This document shows positions 8,154 to 13,874 of a stretch of 21,625 nucleotides of DNA, in pieces (positions within the stretch are counted from its first letter, which is position 1; each line of letters opens with the position of its first letter). Below the pieces are notes generated by a model. It saw only the letters and a program-made list of their open reading frames with translations, was not told the DNA's origin and ran no database searches. Made by a program: the position numbers and the translations under genes. This DNA comes from a virus, in IMG/VR virus record IMGVR_UViG_3300009695_000024, positions 1-21,625 of that record. The stretch is one strand, 5' to 3'.

Positions 8154-8657
8154 TTATGATATATTTGGGACGGGATTTATTGGAAAATTTAATCTTGCGA
8201 ATTTGCCATAATATATAATTGCCGCCTCGTCGTAAGCGCGAGCAGCATCTTCCTCTACTTTAAACCGACCAAGAAATTTTTTCTTTCCATCAACATATAT
8301 TGATACCTCCCATTTTTTATCTCTCGCAAACCATGATACCCCTTTGTATTTTGATGAGGAATTTTTATCCTTCTTTCTGTTCATGCCATTCTCGGATGTG
8401 GTGCAATGTCTCATGTTTAGTCGCTGATTATTCCATCCGTCTCCGTCCTCATGATCTATCATTGGTTTTTCTGGATTATCACCCATAATGAGTCGGTGCA
8501 TCATCTGCATGGTTTGTTTGCCGTTAATTCTAATGCGTCTTACGGCATAAAATGTATTGCCGTCTTTCTGTGCATACCAATTAAATTGGCTAACCATTTC
8601 AAAATCTTCGTCATCAACCAAGGCTACTTGACCTTGTGTTAATTTTATTTCTTGCAT
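8154..8657 (-). CDS. HNH-AP2 homing-type endonuclease (copy 1)
   Basis: A 167-residue free-standing endonuclease. Residues 1-60 form the usual N-terminal part (LTQGQVALVDDEDFEMVSQFNWYAQ). The HNH nuclease centre spans about 54-90: H54, D68-H69, the DGDGWNN turn and N90, forming the beta-beta-alpha-metal fold that cuts DNA. An AP2 DNA-binding domain follows at about 101-159 (SSKYKGVSWFARDKKW, then EEDAARAYDEAA and ARLNFP). Copy 2 (15655-16143) is clearly related. The ATG at 8657 was chosen because it matches the start of copy 2; upstream in-frame ATGs would lie inside the pseudoknot leader. The gene has its own promoter and leader and looks like a mobile cassette. Confidence 0.9.
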   Translation of the reverse strand: MQEIKLTQGQVALVDDEDFEMVSQFNWYAQKDGNTFYAVRRIRINGKQTMQMMHRLIMGDNPEKPMIDHEDGDGWNNQRLNMRHCTTSENGMNRKKDKNSSSKYKGVSWFARDKKWEVSIYVDGKKKFLGRFKVEEDAARAYDEAAIIYYGKFARLNFPINPVPNIS

Positions 8658-8748
8658 TACTAAATGTTTAAAACAACAAACCCTCAAACTCAGCTTGCGG
8701 ACTAAGAATGAAGGTTTGCTAAAAAATATTATCAATTATGCCGCAAGA
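8655..8748 (-). promoter_or_regulatory. Pseudoknotted mRNA leader of HNH-AP2 copy 1
   Basis: The untranslated leader between promoter and start codon can fold as an H-type pseudoknot. Read on the minus strand, helix a is CTTGCGG (8747-8741) with CCGCAAG (8700-8694), 7 bp. Helix b is CAAACC (8718-8713) with GGTTTG (8682-8677), 6 bp. The order is a, b, a', b'. The first helix starts at about the predicted first transcribed base. TTTTAAA then precedes the ATG by nine bases. The same arrangement precedes two other genes here. Confidence 0.65.
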
Positions 8749-8755
8749 CATGCGA

Positions 8756-8787
8756 CAAATATACGAAATAAAATACACACTACCAAA
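8756..8787 (-). promoter_or_regulatory. Promoter of HNH-AP2 copy 1
   Basis: On the minus strand TTTG (8787-8784), a 20-base spacer and TATATTTG (8763-8756). The whole box-to-box stretch is nearly the same as for copy 2: both have TTTGGTAGTGT at the left and CGTATATTTG at the right. The -33 box overlaps the stop codon of the A1-like gene upstream. Confidence 0.75.
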
Positions 8788-10318
8788 TATAATTACCAAA
8801 TATGTGTTGTGTTTTACCATCCGCATTAATAATCACATCTCCGATACCCCAGCTACTCAACCCTTCGTTGTACCCATGATCAAGTGTCTGACAACCAACT
8901 ACTAAACTACCATCCTGACGAGATGGCGTATGCGAGTGCGCAGTTATATTTCTCGAAGATAAATTCTTGAACTGAACCGAGCTGCCACGACTACCGTTAG
9001 TTCCTTTATCTCCGTGCATGTTCAATTCTATACCACAAACCAACACGCTATCATCCACTTTGGTTGCCGTTATGTCCATTTGCTTGACTAGATACGGAAA
9101 GACGCCACAATCCTCTCTTAATGCGATTGGGAGCAATTCCGCGTACTTGATTGCATTGGGAATATCGCGCCTCCAATCCATATTGATTATATATCGGTCT
9201 AACATGTTGTCGTGGTTCGAAGCAACTATTACGATATTATCGCATAGAAGTTTTAGTTCAGCAAGAAAATCCAATGTATCCTCAATCTCATTAGCCAGAC
9301 TATTTCTGCCGGACTCAAATCTTTTAACTTTCAGAACTGGATTCTTTTCCTCGTGAGGATTAATACTCTCACAATCCATCATATCGTATAGGATTAACAT
9401 CTTCGGGTTTATGGCAATTATCCTATTTCGGATTCTTTCACGAGCTTCTTGATCTAATTTAGAGGCATGAATATCACCCAATATGAGTGCTTCTGCCTTA
9501 AGCGCGGTGTATATAATTCCATCAGACACTCTCTTGTCGTAGTCGGTAAAATCGCCATCATCTCCGGCAGTCACGTAATGCATATCGCCATCTTGCACAA
9601 CAACAAAGCCATAAACATGATGGAAGCACCCCTTCTTTCCAGTCTTACTATCAGTATAGTTAGGCAACGTGCAAGCTCCGGTCGTCATCATAATTTTTGG
9701 CTTGTGCCCTTTCGGAACGGGCATAAACTGCATGTGAACTCTCGGATGCCCAAATATACACGACTCGGATGCGCTCAACCCGTTCAGTCCCGATAATGGC
9801 GTAACTGCTGTGGGTTGTATTTTAACGTCCGACATTAATTGAATACCATCGAAGAGATTATGTCTGTTGGCGTCCAAGTAGGGCAGGACTTCAGCGCACC
9901 AGACTTCCGCACGAGATTCTGAAAAAACGCTTGTGGGATTGGTATACCTGCTGGCGATTACATGTATCTCGGCATTTTTGAATCTGGCATAAGCTAATAG
10001 ATTATCCCAAAACGGTTTATGTATTGGAGTTGAGTTTAGAGCAGTGGTGATTATGTATGTCTTGGATGGGATGAGCTGCTTATGGGTGGCTTGCTCGTAT
10101 TCGTTAGATGTAGTGCAGGCAGACATGTAGAGAGAATACAAGTCCATATGAACTCCAGCAACGGGATTTCCGGCAGACCCAAGCATTTTGCGAACCCTGT
10201 ACCTTGCACTTTCCGTATCAATGGACGGGTCTTGGCTTACCATTTCCTTGGCAATAGCTCTCTTGTCTGTAATGCCATTGGCGATACATTCTCTAATAAT
10301 TTTTTCTGTGAAAATCAT
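8780..10318 (-). CDS. T5 A1-like metallophosphoesterase / DNase
   Basis: A 512-residue protein with the metal-site motifs of the calcineurin-like phosphoesterase fold: GDIH at about 281-284, YDMMD at about 311-315, SNHD at about 367-370, a HGDKG stretch at about 435-439, and AHSH at about 460-463. Size, motif spacing and phage context recall the phage T5 A1 protein, a nuclease involved in breaking down host DNA at infection. This comparison is from memory. The N-terminal about 45 residues look like a helix-turn-helix (IRECIANGITDKRAIAKEM). It is transcribed alone from a promoter 22 bases upstream, fitting early expression. A DNA-repair or recombination exonuclease (SbcD/Mre11-like) is the alternative. 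Confidence 0.65.
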   Translation of the reverse strand: MIFTEKIIRECIANGITDKRAIAKEMVSQDPSIDTESARYRVRKMLGSAGNPVAGVHMDLYSLYMSACTTSNEYEQATHKQLIPSKTYIITTALNSTPIHKPFWDNLLAYARFKNAEIHVIASRYTNPTSVFSESRAEVWCAEVLPYLDANRHNLFDGIQLMSDVKIQPTAVTPLSGLNGLSASESCIFGHPRVHMQFMPVPKGHKPKIMMTTGACTLPNYTDSKTGKKGCFHHVYGFVVVQDGDMHYVTAGDDGDFTDYDKRVSDGIIYTALKAEALILGDIHASKLDQEARERIRNRIIAINPKMLILYDMMDCESINPHEEKNPVLKVKRFESGRNSLANEIEDTLDFLAELKLLCDNIVIVASNHDNMLDRYIINMDWRRDIPNAIKYAELLPIALREDCGVFPYLVKQMDITATKVDDSVLVCGIELNMHGDKGTNGSRGSSVQFKNLSSRNITAHSHTPSRQDGSLVVGCQTLDHGYNEGLSSWGIGDVIINADGKTQHIFGNYIW

Positions 10319-10339
10319 GTAATATGGTTTTAGTCAATA

Positions 10340-10370
10340 CAAAGATAATACATTTATTGACAATTGCAAA
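10340..10370 (-). promoter_or_regulatory. Promoter of the A1-like gene
   Basis: On the minus strand TTTG (10370-10367), 19 bases, TATCTTTG (10347-10340). The spacer contains AATAAATGTAT, shared with three other early promoters. The A1-like start codon is 22 bases downstream of the -7 box, and a terminator for the upstream operon lies just before the -33 box. Confidence 0.82.
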
Positions 10371-10382
10371 TTAAATGTAAAG

Positions 10383-10412
10383 AAAAAACCACCACTGAGA
10401 TATGTGGTGGTT
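10383..10412 (-). terminator. Rho-independent terminator of the ssDNA-binding-protein/RNA operon
   Basis: On the minus strand AACCACCAC (10395-10387 on the plus) and GTGGTGGTT (10404-10412) form a 9-bp stem with an 8-base loop, followed by six Ts. It ends the transcription unit that holds the ssDNA-binding-protein gene and the tRNA-like RNA, so that RNA can be co-transcribed with the operon. Confidence 0.85.
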
Positions 10413-10538
10413 AGTGTACTTGAAAGGCTTTACTGGTAGATATGCTCTGACACTCCGCAAACCAGTTTTAACAATTTAGTCAGCCTATCCCTCGATCCCA
10501 TATACCGATGGGATTCTTATGATTGCGGGTGCTTTACG
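10413..10538 (-). other. Noncoding stretch between tRNA-like RNA and terminator
   Basis: No gene is seen. Two hairpins can form: an 8-bp stem with one G-U pair (10494-10501 with 10508-10515, 6-base loop), and a 6-bp stem ACTGGT/ACCAGT (10432-10437 with 10461-10466). They may be part of the same structured transcript as the tRNA-like RNA, or processing or end elements. Confidence 0.4.
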
Positions 10539-10716
10539 TGGGGAGAGCAAGACTCAAACTTGCATGAATCAGTATAAGCAATTCTGATCCTCATGTGCCT
10601 TGAATAGAAGAATTTTAACGAGTTCGTGATCTCTTAGTGAGCGGGTGCACATCTTAACCTAAGCCCCGACCATTCTATTCAATGTGGTTAGCGTCTATCA
10701 ATTCCGCCACCTCCCC
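10539..10716 (-). ncRNA. tRNA-Leu-like RNA with anticodon arm replaced by about 100 nt
   Basis: On the minus strand the 5' part reads as a tRNA-Leu. An acceptor GGGGAGG (10716-10710) is followed by TG and a D-arm of the leucine type (GGCGGAATTGATAGACGC). The 3' part ends with T-arm GCAAG-TTTGAGT-CTTGC (10563-10547), acceptor TCTCCCC and discriminator A (10539). The two acceptor strands pair over all 7 positions with one G-U. A 7-bp long variable arm is at 10590-10566 (one G-U). Instead of the normal 17-base anticodon arm, about 100 bases lie between. These include TAACC/GGTTA, a perfect 10-bp inverted repeat TTGAATAGAA/TTCTATTCAA (10682-10673 with 10609-10600), and ATGTGC/GCACAT (10652-10647 with 10598-10593), in interlocked order. 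No CCA is encoded. No anticodon can be assigned. Confidence 0.6.
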
Positions 10717-10847
10717 ATCCTCGTCTTTCCGAGTGTGTGAATTTTCCCAGCTTCTGACTATTTCTTAGCCGCGATAAGCTCACTGGTTTCGCTGCGCTCC
10801 TATCCGATTACTAACGCAATTCAATAAGTCGGATGAATATATTATGT
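10717..10847 (-). other. Noncoding structured spacer after the ssDNA-binding-protein gene
   Basis: Between the ssDNA-binding-protein stop and the tRNA-like RNA. It holds no convincing gene. Two possible stems are seen on the minus strand: CCGA(C)TTA with TAATCGG (one bulge) near 10802-10831, and CTCG-GAAAGA-CGAG just before the tRNA-like 5' end (about 10721-10734). The second could be a processing signal. Confidence 0.35.
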
Positions 10848-11225
10848 TCAAAAAGGCAGGTCATCGCCATCTTTCTGATCTCCACCACTTTGCGTATCTC
10901 CCATTGGTGGCAAATCGTCCGCAGGTTTTGGTTTCGCCCCAGAAGTCTTCGTAATATTCACCTTCCATGCTGTTACGTTCGAAAAATACTTGCCGTTATA
11001 TTCGCGAGATTCTACATTAAATCCAACCTCAACCTCGTCGTCCACTCGCATATCTGCGATCATTTCCGGTTTGTTGAATACAGTGAAGGCTATTTGTTTT
11101 GGCCACTGACCCTCCGATTCCTGTATGACGAAATCACGTTTACTCCACGCTTTCCCAGACGATGCACTTGTTCCTGATGCCTCTGGCAGGATTGCTACCA
11201 CTATTCCACTAATTTTTAAATCCAT
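10848..11225 (-). CDS. DUF3127-type single-stranded DNA-binding protein
   Basis: A 125-residue protein with the pattern of the Bacteroidetes DUF3127 family, an OB-fold expected to coat single-stranded DNA in replication and recombination. The start MDLKISGIVVAILP, then WSKRDFVIQESEGQWPKQIAF, VGFNVESREYNGKYFSNVTAWKV fit five beta strands over residues 1-92. The rest is disordered and ends DGDDLPF, the acidic hydrophobic tip that bacterial SSB proteins use to recruit replication partners. The gene overlaps the previous gene by one base (TAATG). Its operon also includes small unknown genes. The DNA-binding function is inferred from family and tail and was not tested. Confidence 0.8.
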   Translation of the reverse strand: MDLKISGIVVAILPEASGTSASSGKAWSKRDFVIQESEGQWPKQIAFTVFNKPEMIADMRVDDEVEVGFNVESREYNGKYFSNVTAWKVNITKTSGAKPKPADDLPPMGDTQSGGDQKDGDDLPF

Positions 11226-11665
11226 TACTCTGCTGTTTTATTAGTTTCTACTGTTGTTTCCTCTTTAGTTAATTCTGCTATGATTTCTGCCTTATCGTCT
11301 GCTTGCTGTGCAGATTCTGCCGTTTCTTTCATTTCATGTAACGCCTTCTCTTCTTCGATGATGGCTAAGTCATCTTCCGGAGTTATTTCCTTGCTAAGAT
11401 CAGCGAAGTACTCATTATGGAATTTAATCCAAGCCTCCACGTACATTGGATTCTGAATTGCCAAAATACTAAATGTTTGTGTTCCGGCAAATGCGACTTC
11501 AAAATATTTGCGCCATTCGTCATCTTTATTATCCTCGAAAAATTTTTCGATGTTCTCTGGGGTTGCGCCCATTCGGAAATTCCACGACTTGTTCTCGTGG
11601 CTTACTTTTAGGTAGCCGTTTTCTTTTTCGCAGATGTAACTCCCTAATTTAATATTTTTTTTCAT
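11225..11665 (-). CDS. Unknown acidic protein before the ssDNA-binding protein
   Basis: A 146-residue protein of unknown family. Residues 1-95 seem folded (WNFRMGATPENIEKFFEDN; FSILAIQNPMYVEAWIKFHNEYF). The C-terminal 50 residues are strongly acidic and rich in Glu, Ala and Thr, probably unfolded. It shares the TAATG stop-start junction with the ssDNA-binding-protein gene and an ATGA junction with the preceding gene, so translation is coupled. Position suggests a replication or recombination accessory protein (an annealing-protein partner would be a plausible role), with no direct motif evidence. Confidence 0.7.
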   Translation of the reverse strand: MKKNIKLGSYICEKENGYLKVSHENKSWNFRMGATPENIEKFFEDNKDDEWRKYFEVAFAGTQTFSILAIQNPMYVEAWIKFHNEYFADLSKEITPEDDLAIIEEEKALHEMKETAESAQQADDKAEIIAELTKEETTVETNKTAE

Positions 11666-11886
11666 TTATAATGTATTACTTCTCTTCCGTTTTTATTTAC
11701 AAATCTCATTTTAACTTTTCCAAACCCAGACAACTTTTCTATTGACTCTCTTGTTCCTACCACATCTTTGCTTTTTATTTCTACAACAAAAATATCTGTA
11801 TCGTTTAAGGACTGATCGAGATGCATTCCTGTATCTAATTCTATCTCTGGCTTTTTGACCGGAGTCATACCCTTACGCTTGTTCAT
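11662..11886 (-). CDS. Small unknown protein
   Basis: A 74-residue protein: MNKRKGMTPVKKPEIELDTG, then a strand-rich part (DIFVVEIKSKDVVG, KVKMRFVNKNGREVIHYK). The start at 11886 is chosen because it makes an ATGA overlap with the previous gene, as do the other junctions here; a longer frame to 11934 would overlap that gene by 50 bases. It is not recognised. It is part of the operon starting at 12119. Confidence 0.65.
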   Translation of the reverse strand: MNKRKGMTPVKKPEIELDTGMHLDQSLNDTDIFVVEIKSKDVVGTRESIEKLSGFGKVKMRFVNKNGREVIHYK

Positions 11887-12119
11887 AATCTTTGTTGTAG
11901 ATATGGGTTTTCCCTCAGTGCATAATCCTTCCAACTACTTAAATCTTCAAGCGTATCCTTATCAAACTCAAACACTTCGCAGCACGAAATAACATGCTCT
12001 TCAGATATTCCCAATTCTCTGTTTACTCTACAATTGTGTCGCACATTATTTCTCATACAAGTAAACTCCGCTACCCTTCGTTTAAACTTTTTTTCCTCAT
12101 CTGTCAATGCGATTTTCAT
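11883..12119 (-). CDS. Small unknown protein, first gene of the ssDNA-binding-protein operon
   Basis: A 78-residue charged protein with four Cys (TCMRNN, HNCRVN, SCCEVF). The pattern is irregular, so a zinc site is possible but not clear. The start ATG is 27 bases after the -7 box of a strong promoter. It has an ATGA overlap with the next gene. I do not recognise it. Confidence 0.65.
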   Translation of the reverse strand: MKIALTDEEKKFKRRVAEFTCMRNNVRHNCRVNRELGISEEHVISCCEVFEFDKDTLEDLSSWKDYALRENPYLQQRL

Positions 12120-12145
12120 TTTCTTCTCTTATTAGTTTATACATG

Positions 12146-12176
12146 CAAAGATAATACATTTATTTAAACCACCAAA
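12146..12176 (-). promoter_or_regulatory. Promoter of the ssDNA-binding-protein operon
   Basis: On the minus strand TTTG (12176-12173), 19 bases, TATCTTTG (12153-12146). The spacer has AATAAATGTAT, the shared early-promoter block. The -33 box overlaps the end of the gene at 12164-12649. Confidence 0.82.
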
Positions 12177-12649
12177 CTTTTATAGAGATTTTTTAAAGAA
12201 ATATTTTCAACCGCATATTCCATAAACTTACTACTACGCTTAAAATCAAACATATACTCCCTATTTCCCTGCTCAACTAACCAGCCCAATTTCATACAGG
12301 CATAATTGGTATTTAGCCTTGTAATCACCTCCCATGCTACCAACCCTGTCAGTTGCTCCCGACATTGGAGAAAGTAGAGCATAAAATCCACATCCAGCAC
12401 CCTCAACATCCGCCCATCTACAACAGATATGAATTGGTCGGGTCGGAAAGTTTCCTGTACGTTCATAAGCGTGTAACCCAGAAGTGACATATACTCGTTT
12501 TCTTCCTGCAAGTCCGGCACATCCCTTGCTTCCAATTCCCGTACTCGCGCATCAGCTACGGCAAGAAAACGTTTGACGGGACTGTCCCTGTTCGCATAGA
12601 AGCGGGCAAGTGAGGCTGATTCGTGGGAGTAGAGGAGTTGGTACTTCAT
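12164..12649 (-). CDS. Unknown protein
   Basis: A 161-residue, mostly helical protein (SASLARFYANRDSPVKRFLAVADARVRELEARDVPDL; VDFMLYFLQCREQLTGLVAWEV). No catalytic motif is visible and the family is unknown. It overlaps the previous gene by four bases (ATGA), and is the last of a minus-strand chain before the promoter at 12146. Confidence 0.65.
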   Translation of the reverse strand: MKYQLLYSHESASLARFYANRDSPVKRFLAVADARVRELEARDVPDLQEENEYMSLLGYTLMNVQETFRPDQFISVVDGRMLRVLDVDFMLYFLQCREQLTGLVAWEVITRLNTNYACMKLGWLVEQGNREYMFDFKRSSKFMEYAVENISLKNLYKSLVV

Positions 12650-12813
12650 TGATTGCTGGCTTCTTTTGTATCATTCTGCAACTTAATCAGCGCATCCTGC
12701 ATTAAATCAAAATATTCTGCTCGTTCCTTGTCGCTTCTATTTGGCGGAAACTCTACAATGCAGTTGACTACATTTGCAAGGAGTGGGTATTTATTGCGGA
12801 AGTCTTGGTTCAT
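12646..12813 (-). CDS. Small unknown protein
   Basis: A 55-residue protein starting MNQDFRNKYPLLANVV. The start at 12813 gives an ATGA overlap with the previous gene; the longer frame to 12849 would overlap it by 40 bases. Helical, acidic, no motif recognised. Confidence 0.55.
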   Translation of the reverse strand: MNQDFRNKYPLLANVVNCIVEFPPNRSDKERAEYFDLMQDALIKLQNDTKEASNQ

Positions 12814-13058
12814 CGCATAGCCTCCAGTTCGGTTTTCACTTCTTGCCAATATACAAGTCGATCAACAACACTGTATTGTTTGTCAAAAATAAAAATTACA
12901 CTTTTCAGGTCGTTGTAAAAATTAATCTCGGCTATATGGCTTTCTGTGGTAAGTATGGCACACTCAACTATGAGATAAGATGGCATGGTTACTGTACTTA
13001 ATAATGACTGATCCTGAATCTGTTCAATCAAACATTGTGCTTCCTGTTTTGGATTCAT
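12810..13058 (-). CDS. Small unknown protein
   Basis: An 82-residue protein, with a hydrophobic strand-rich centre (VTMPSYLIVECAIL; KSVIFIFDKQ) and a charged C-terminal helix (DRLVYWQEVKTELEAMR). It overlaps both neighbours by four bases (ATGA). Family not recognised. Confidence 0.6.
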   Translation of the reverse strand: MNPKQEAQCLIEQIQDQSLLSTVTMPSYLIVECAILTTESHIAEINFYNDLKSVIFIFDKQYSVVDRLVYWQEVKTELEAMR

Positions 13059-13165
13059 TTCTTCTCTTCTATTCGTTTCATTTTCAAATAATTCTTTACT
13101 ATTCTCATAAAATCTACCACAGCCTTTCGGTCTTGCACATCTACTTTTATTCTTGGCTCGTTCAT
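13055..13165 (-). CDS. Very small gene in the overlap chain (36 aa)
   Basis: ATG at 13163-13165, 36 codons, TGA at 13055-13057. The product begins MNEPRIKVDVQDRKAVVDFM and ends RIEEKK, and is charged and helical. It starts one base after the stop of the previous gene and its stop overlaps the next start as ATGA, which fills exactly a gap in an otherwise unbroken chain of coupled genes. This makes it likely to be real despite its size. Function unknown. Confidence 0.6.
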   Translation of the reverse strand: MNEPRIKVDVQDRKAVVDFMRIVKNYLKMKRIEEKK

Positions 13166-13166
13166 A

Positions 13167-13430
13167 TCACTTAAAATCAGTTGCGTAACAATCCTCCGTA
13201 ATCGTCCAATCATCCAACAGCATCTCCATAAATGCCTTATCCATAGCCTTCTTATCTTTGTAGTGTCCGATCACAACCCAATTGAGCGTATTACTTCTCG
13301 TCGCTTTCTGCCTCTCTATTTCTGTGGTGCGCTTATTCTTTCTGATTATTCGAAACCCACGCTGGACTTTCCAGAGCTGGGAAAACCGCTCAGTACTGCA
13401 ATCCCTGTCCAAATTTCTCTCGTGTGGCAT
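13167..13430 (-). CDS. Small unknown protein
   Basis: An 87-residue basic protein starting MPHERNLDRDCSTERFSQLWK, followed by a long basic region (RRTTEIERQKATRS-like) and a NWVVIGHYKDKKAMDKAFMEML segment. The ATG at 13430 lies two bases after the previous stop and is preferred over an upstream ATG at 13475 that would overlap that gene by 43 bases. It may be conserved in Bacteroidetes phages, but I cannot name it. Confidence 0.6.
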   Translation of the reverse strand: MPHERNLDRDCSTERFSQLWKVQRGFRIIRKNKRTTEIERQKATRSNTLNWVVIGHYKDKKAMDKAFMEMLLDDWTITEDCYATDFK

Positions 13431-13432
13431 AA

Positions 13433-13609
13433 TTAGGTTTCCGCTCGTTGCTTTCCATTCGTCACTGATTTGCATCTCTTCAATTTATTAATCATTAATT
13501 TTGCTTTCCTCTTTATATTAAGGGTTCGGTTGTCGGTTCCGGTTAACCCATTCAACTCCAATAAAAGGGTGTTTATTTGGGTTAGTGATTGATTTGAAAT
13601 GGCGATCAT
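13433..13609 (-). CDS. Small unknown basic protein
   Basis: A 58-residue protein starting MIAISNQSLTQINTLLLELN, with a basic end (KRKAKLMINKLKRCK). The ATG at 13609 is two bases after the previous stop; an ATG five codons earlier (13624) would overlap that stop by 13 bases. The hydrophobic helix followed by a basic tail could bind DNA or RNA, but nothing specific is seen. Confidence 0.5.
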   Translation of the reverse strand: MIAISNQSLTQINTLLLELNGLTGTDNRTLNIKRKAKLMINKLKRCKSVTNGKQRAET

Positions 13610-13611
13610 AC

Positions 13612-13791
13612 CTAAAACTTGCATTTATTGTCGTCTGTTTCCTTTTTGCCATCTTCAAAACCTTTCATATATTCTTGCATACCATATATTCTCATTGCTT
13701 TTCTGATAAGTCCAAGAACCGGAAATATTACCGATATGTCAATCAGGTTTTTATCTGCTTCGTCTTTTAGTATTTCGTATGGTGTTTTCAT
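13612..13791 (-). CDS. Small unknown protein
   Basis: A 59-residue protein starting MKTPYEILKDEADKN. The ATG at 13791 is preceded by AAGAGAG. It contains a hydrophobic helix (DISVIFPVLGLIRKAMRIYG) then a charged tail (GFEDGKKETDDNKC). A longer frame to 13821 adds only MFTESLRIRE and cannot be excluded. Confidence 0.5.
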   Translation of the reverse strand: MKTPYEILKDEADKNLIDISVIFPVLGLIRKAMRIYGMQEYMKGFEDGKKETDDNKCKF

Positions 13792-13833
13792 CTCTCTTAT
13801 TCTTAAACTTTCTGTAAACAATCAATAGATAAC

Positions 13834-13874
13834 ATATTAGCTATTTCTGGTTAAATTTGCCGATATTAGCTATT
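13834..13874. repeat. 12-bp direct repeat between two genes
   Basis: ATATTAGCTATT occurs at 13834-13845 and again at 13863-13874, 29 bases apart, across the end of the helicase gene and the gap before the next gene. It may be an operator or an accident of AT-rich DNA. No clear promoter boxes are seen in this gap. Confidence 0.45.

Noticed and set aside
8658-8735. Longer start for HNH-AP2 copy 1 (26 extra residues)
   Set aside because: The extension would lie within the pseudoknot leader and is absent in copy 2, which begins at the same relative position as 8657.
8655-8748. HEARO-type RNA (HNH-associated) as an explanation for the leaders
   Set aside because: HEARO RNAs are much longer and linked to IsrB-type proteins, whereas these leaders are about 100 bases and linked to AP2 genes.
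10434-10506. Possible second 73-nt tRNA on the minus strand (GGTATAT paired with ATCTACC)
   Set aside because: Six of seven acceptor pairs fit, but the D-arm, anticodon stem and T-arm do not pair and no TTCNANT-like T-loop is present.
10539-10716. Ordinary tmRNA
   Set aside because: It has a real D-stem, lacks a recognisable tag reading frame with an ALAA-type end, and is about half the usual length.
10539-10716. tRNA-Leu with a group I intron
   Set aside because: The extra segment is about 95 bases, far too short for a group I core, and the conserved P/Q/R/S stretches are not found in the right order.
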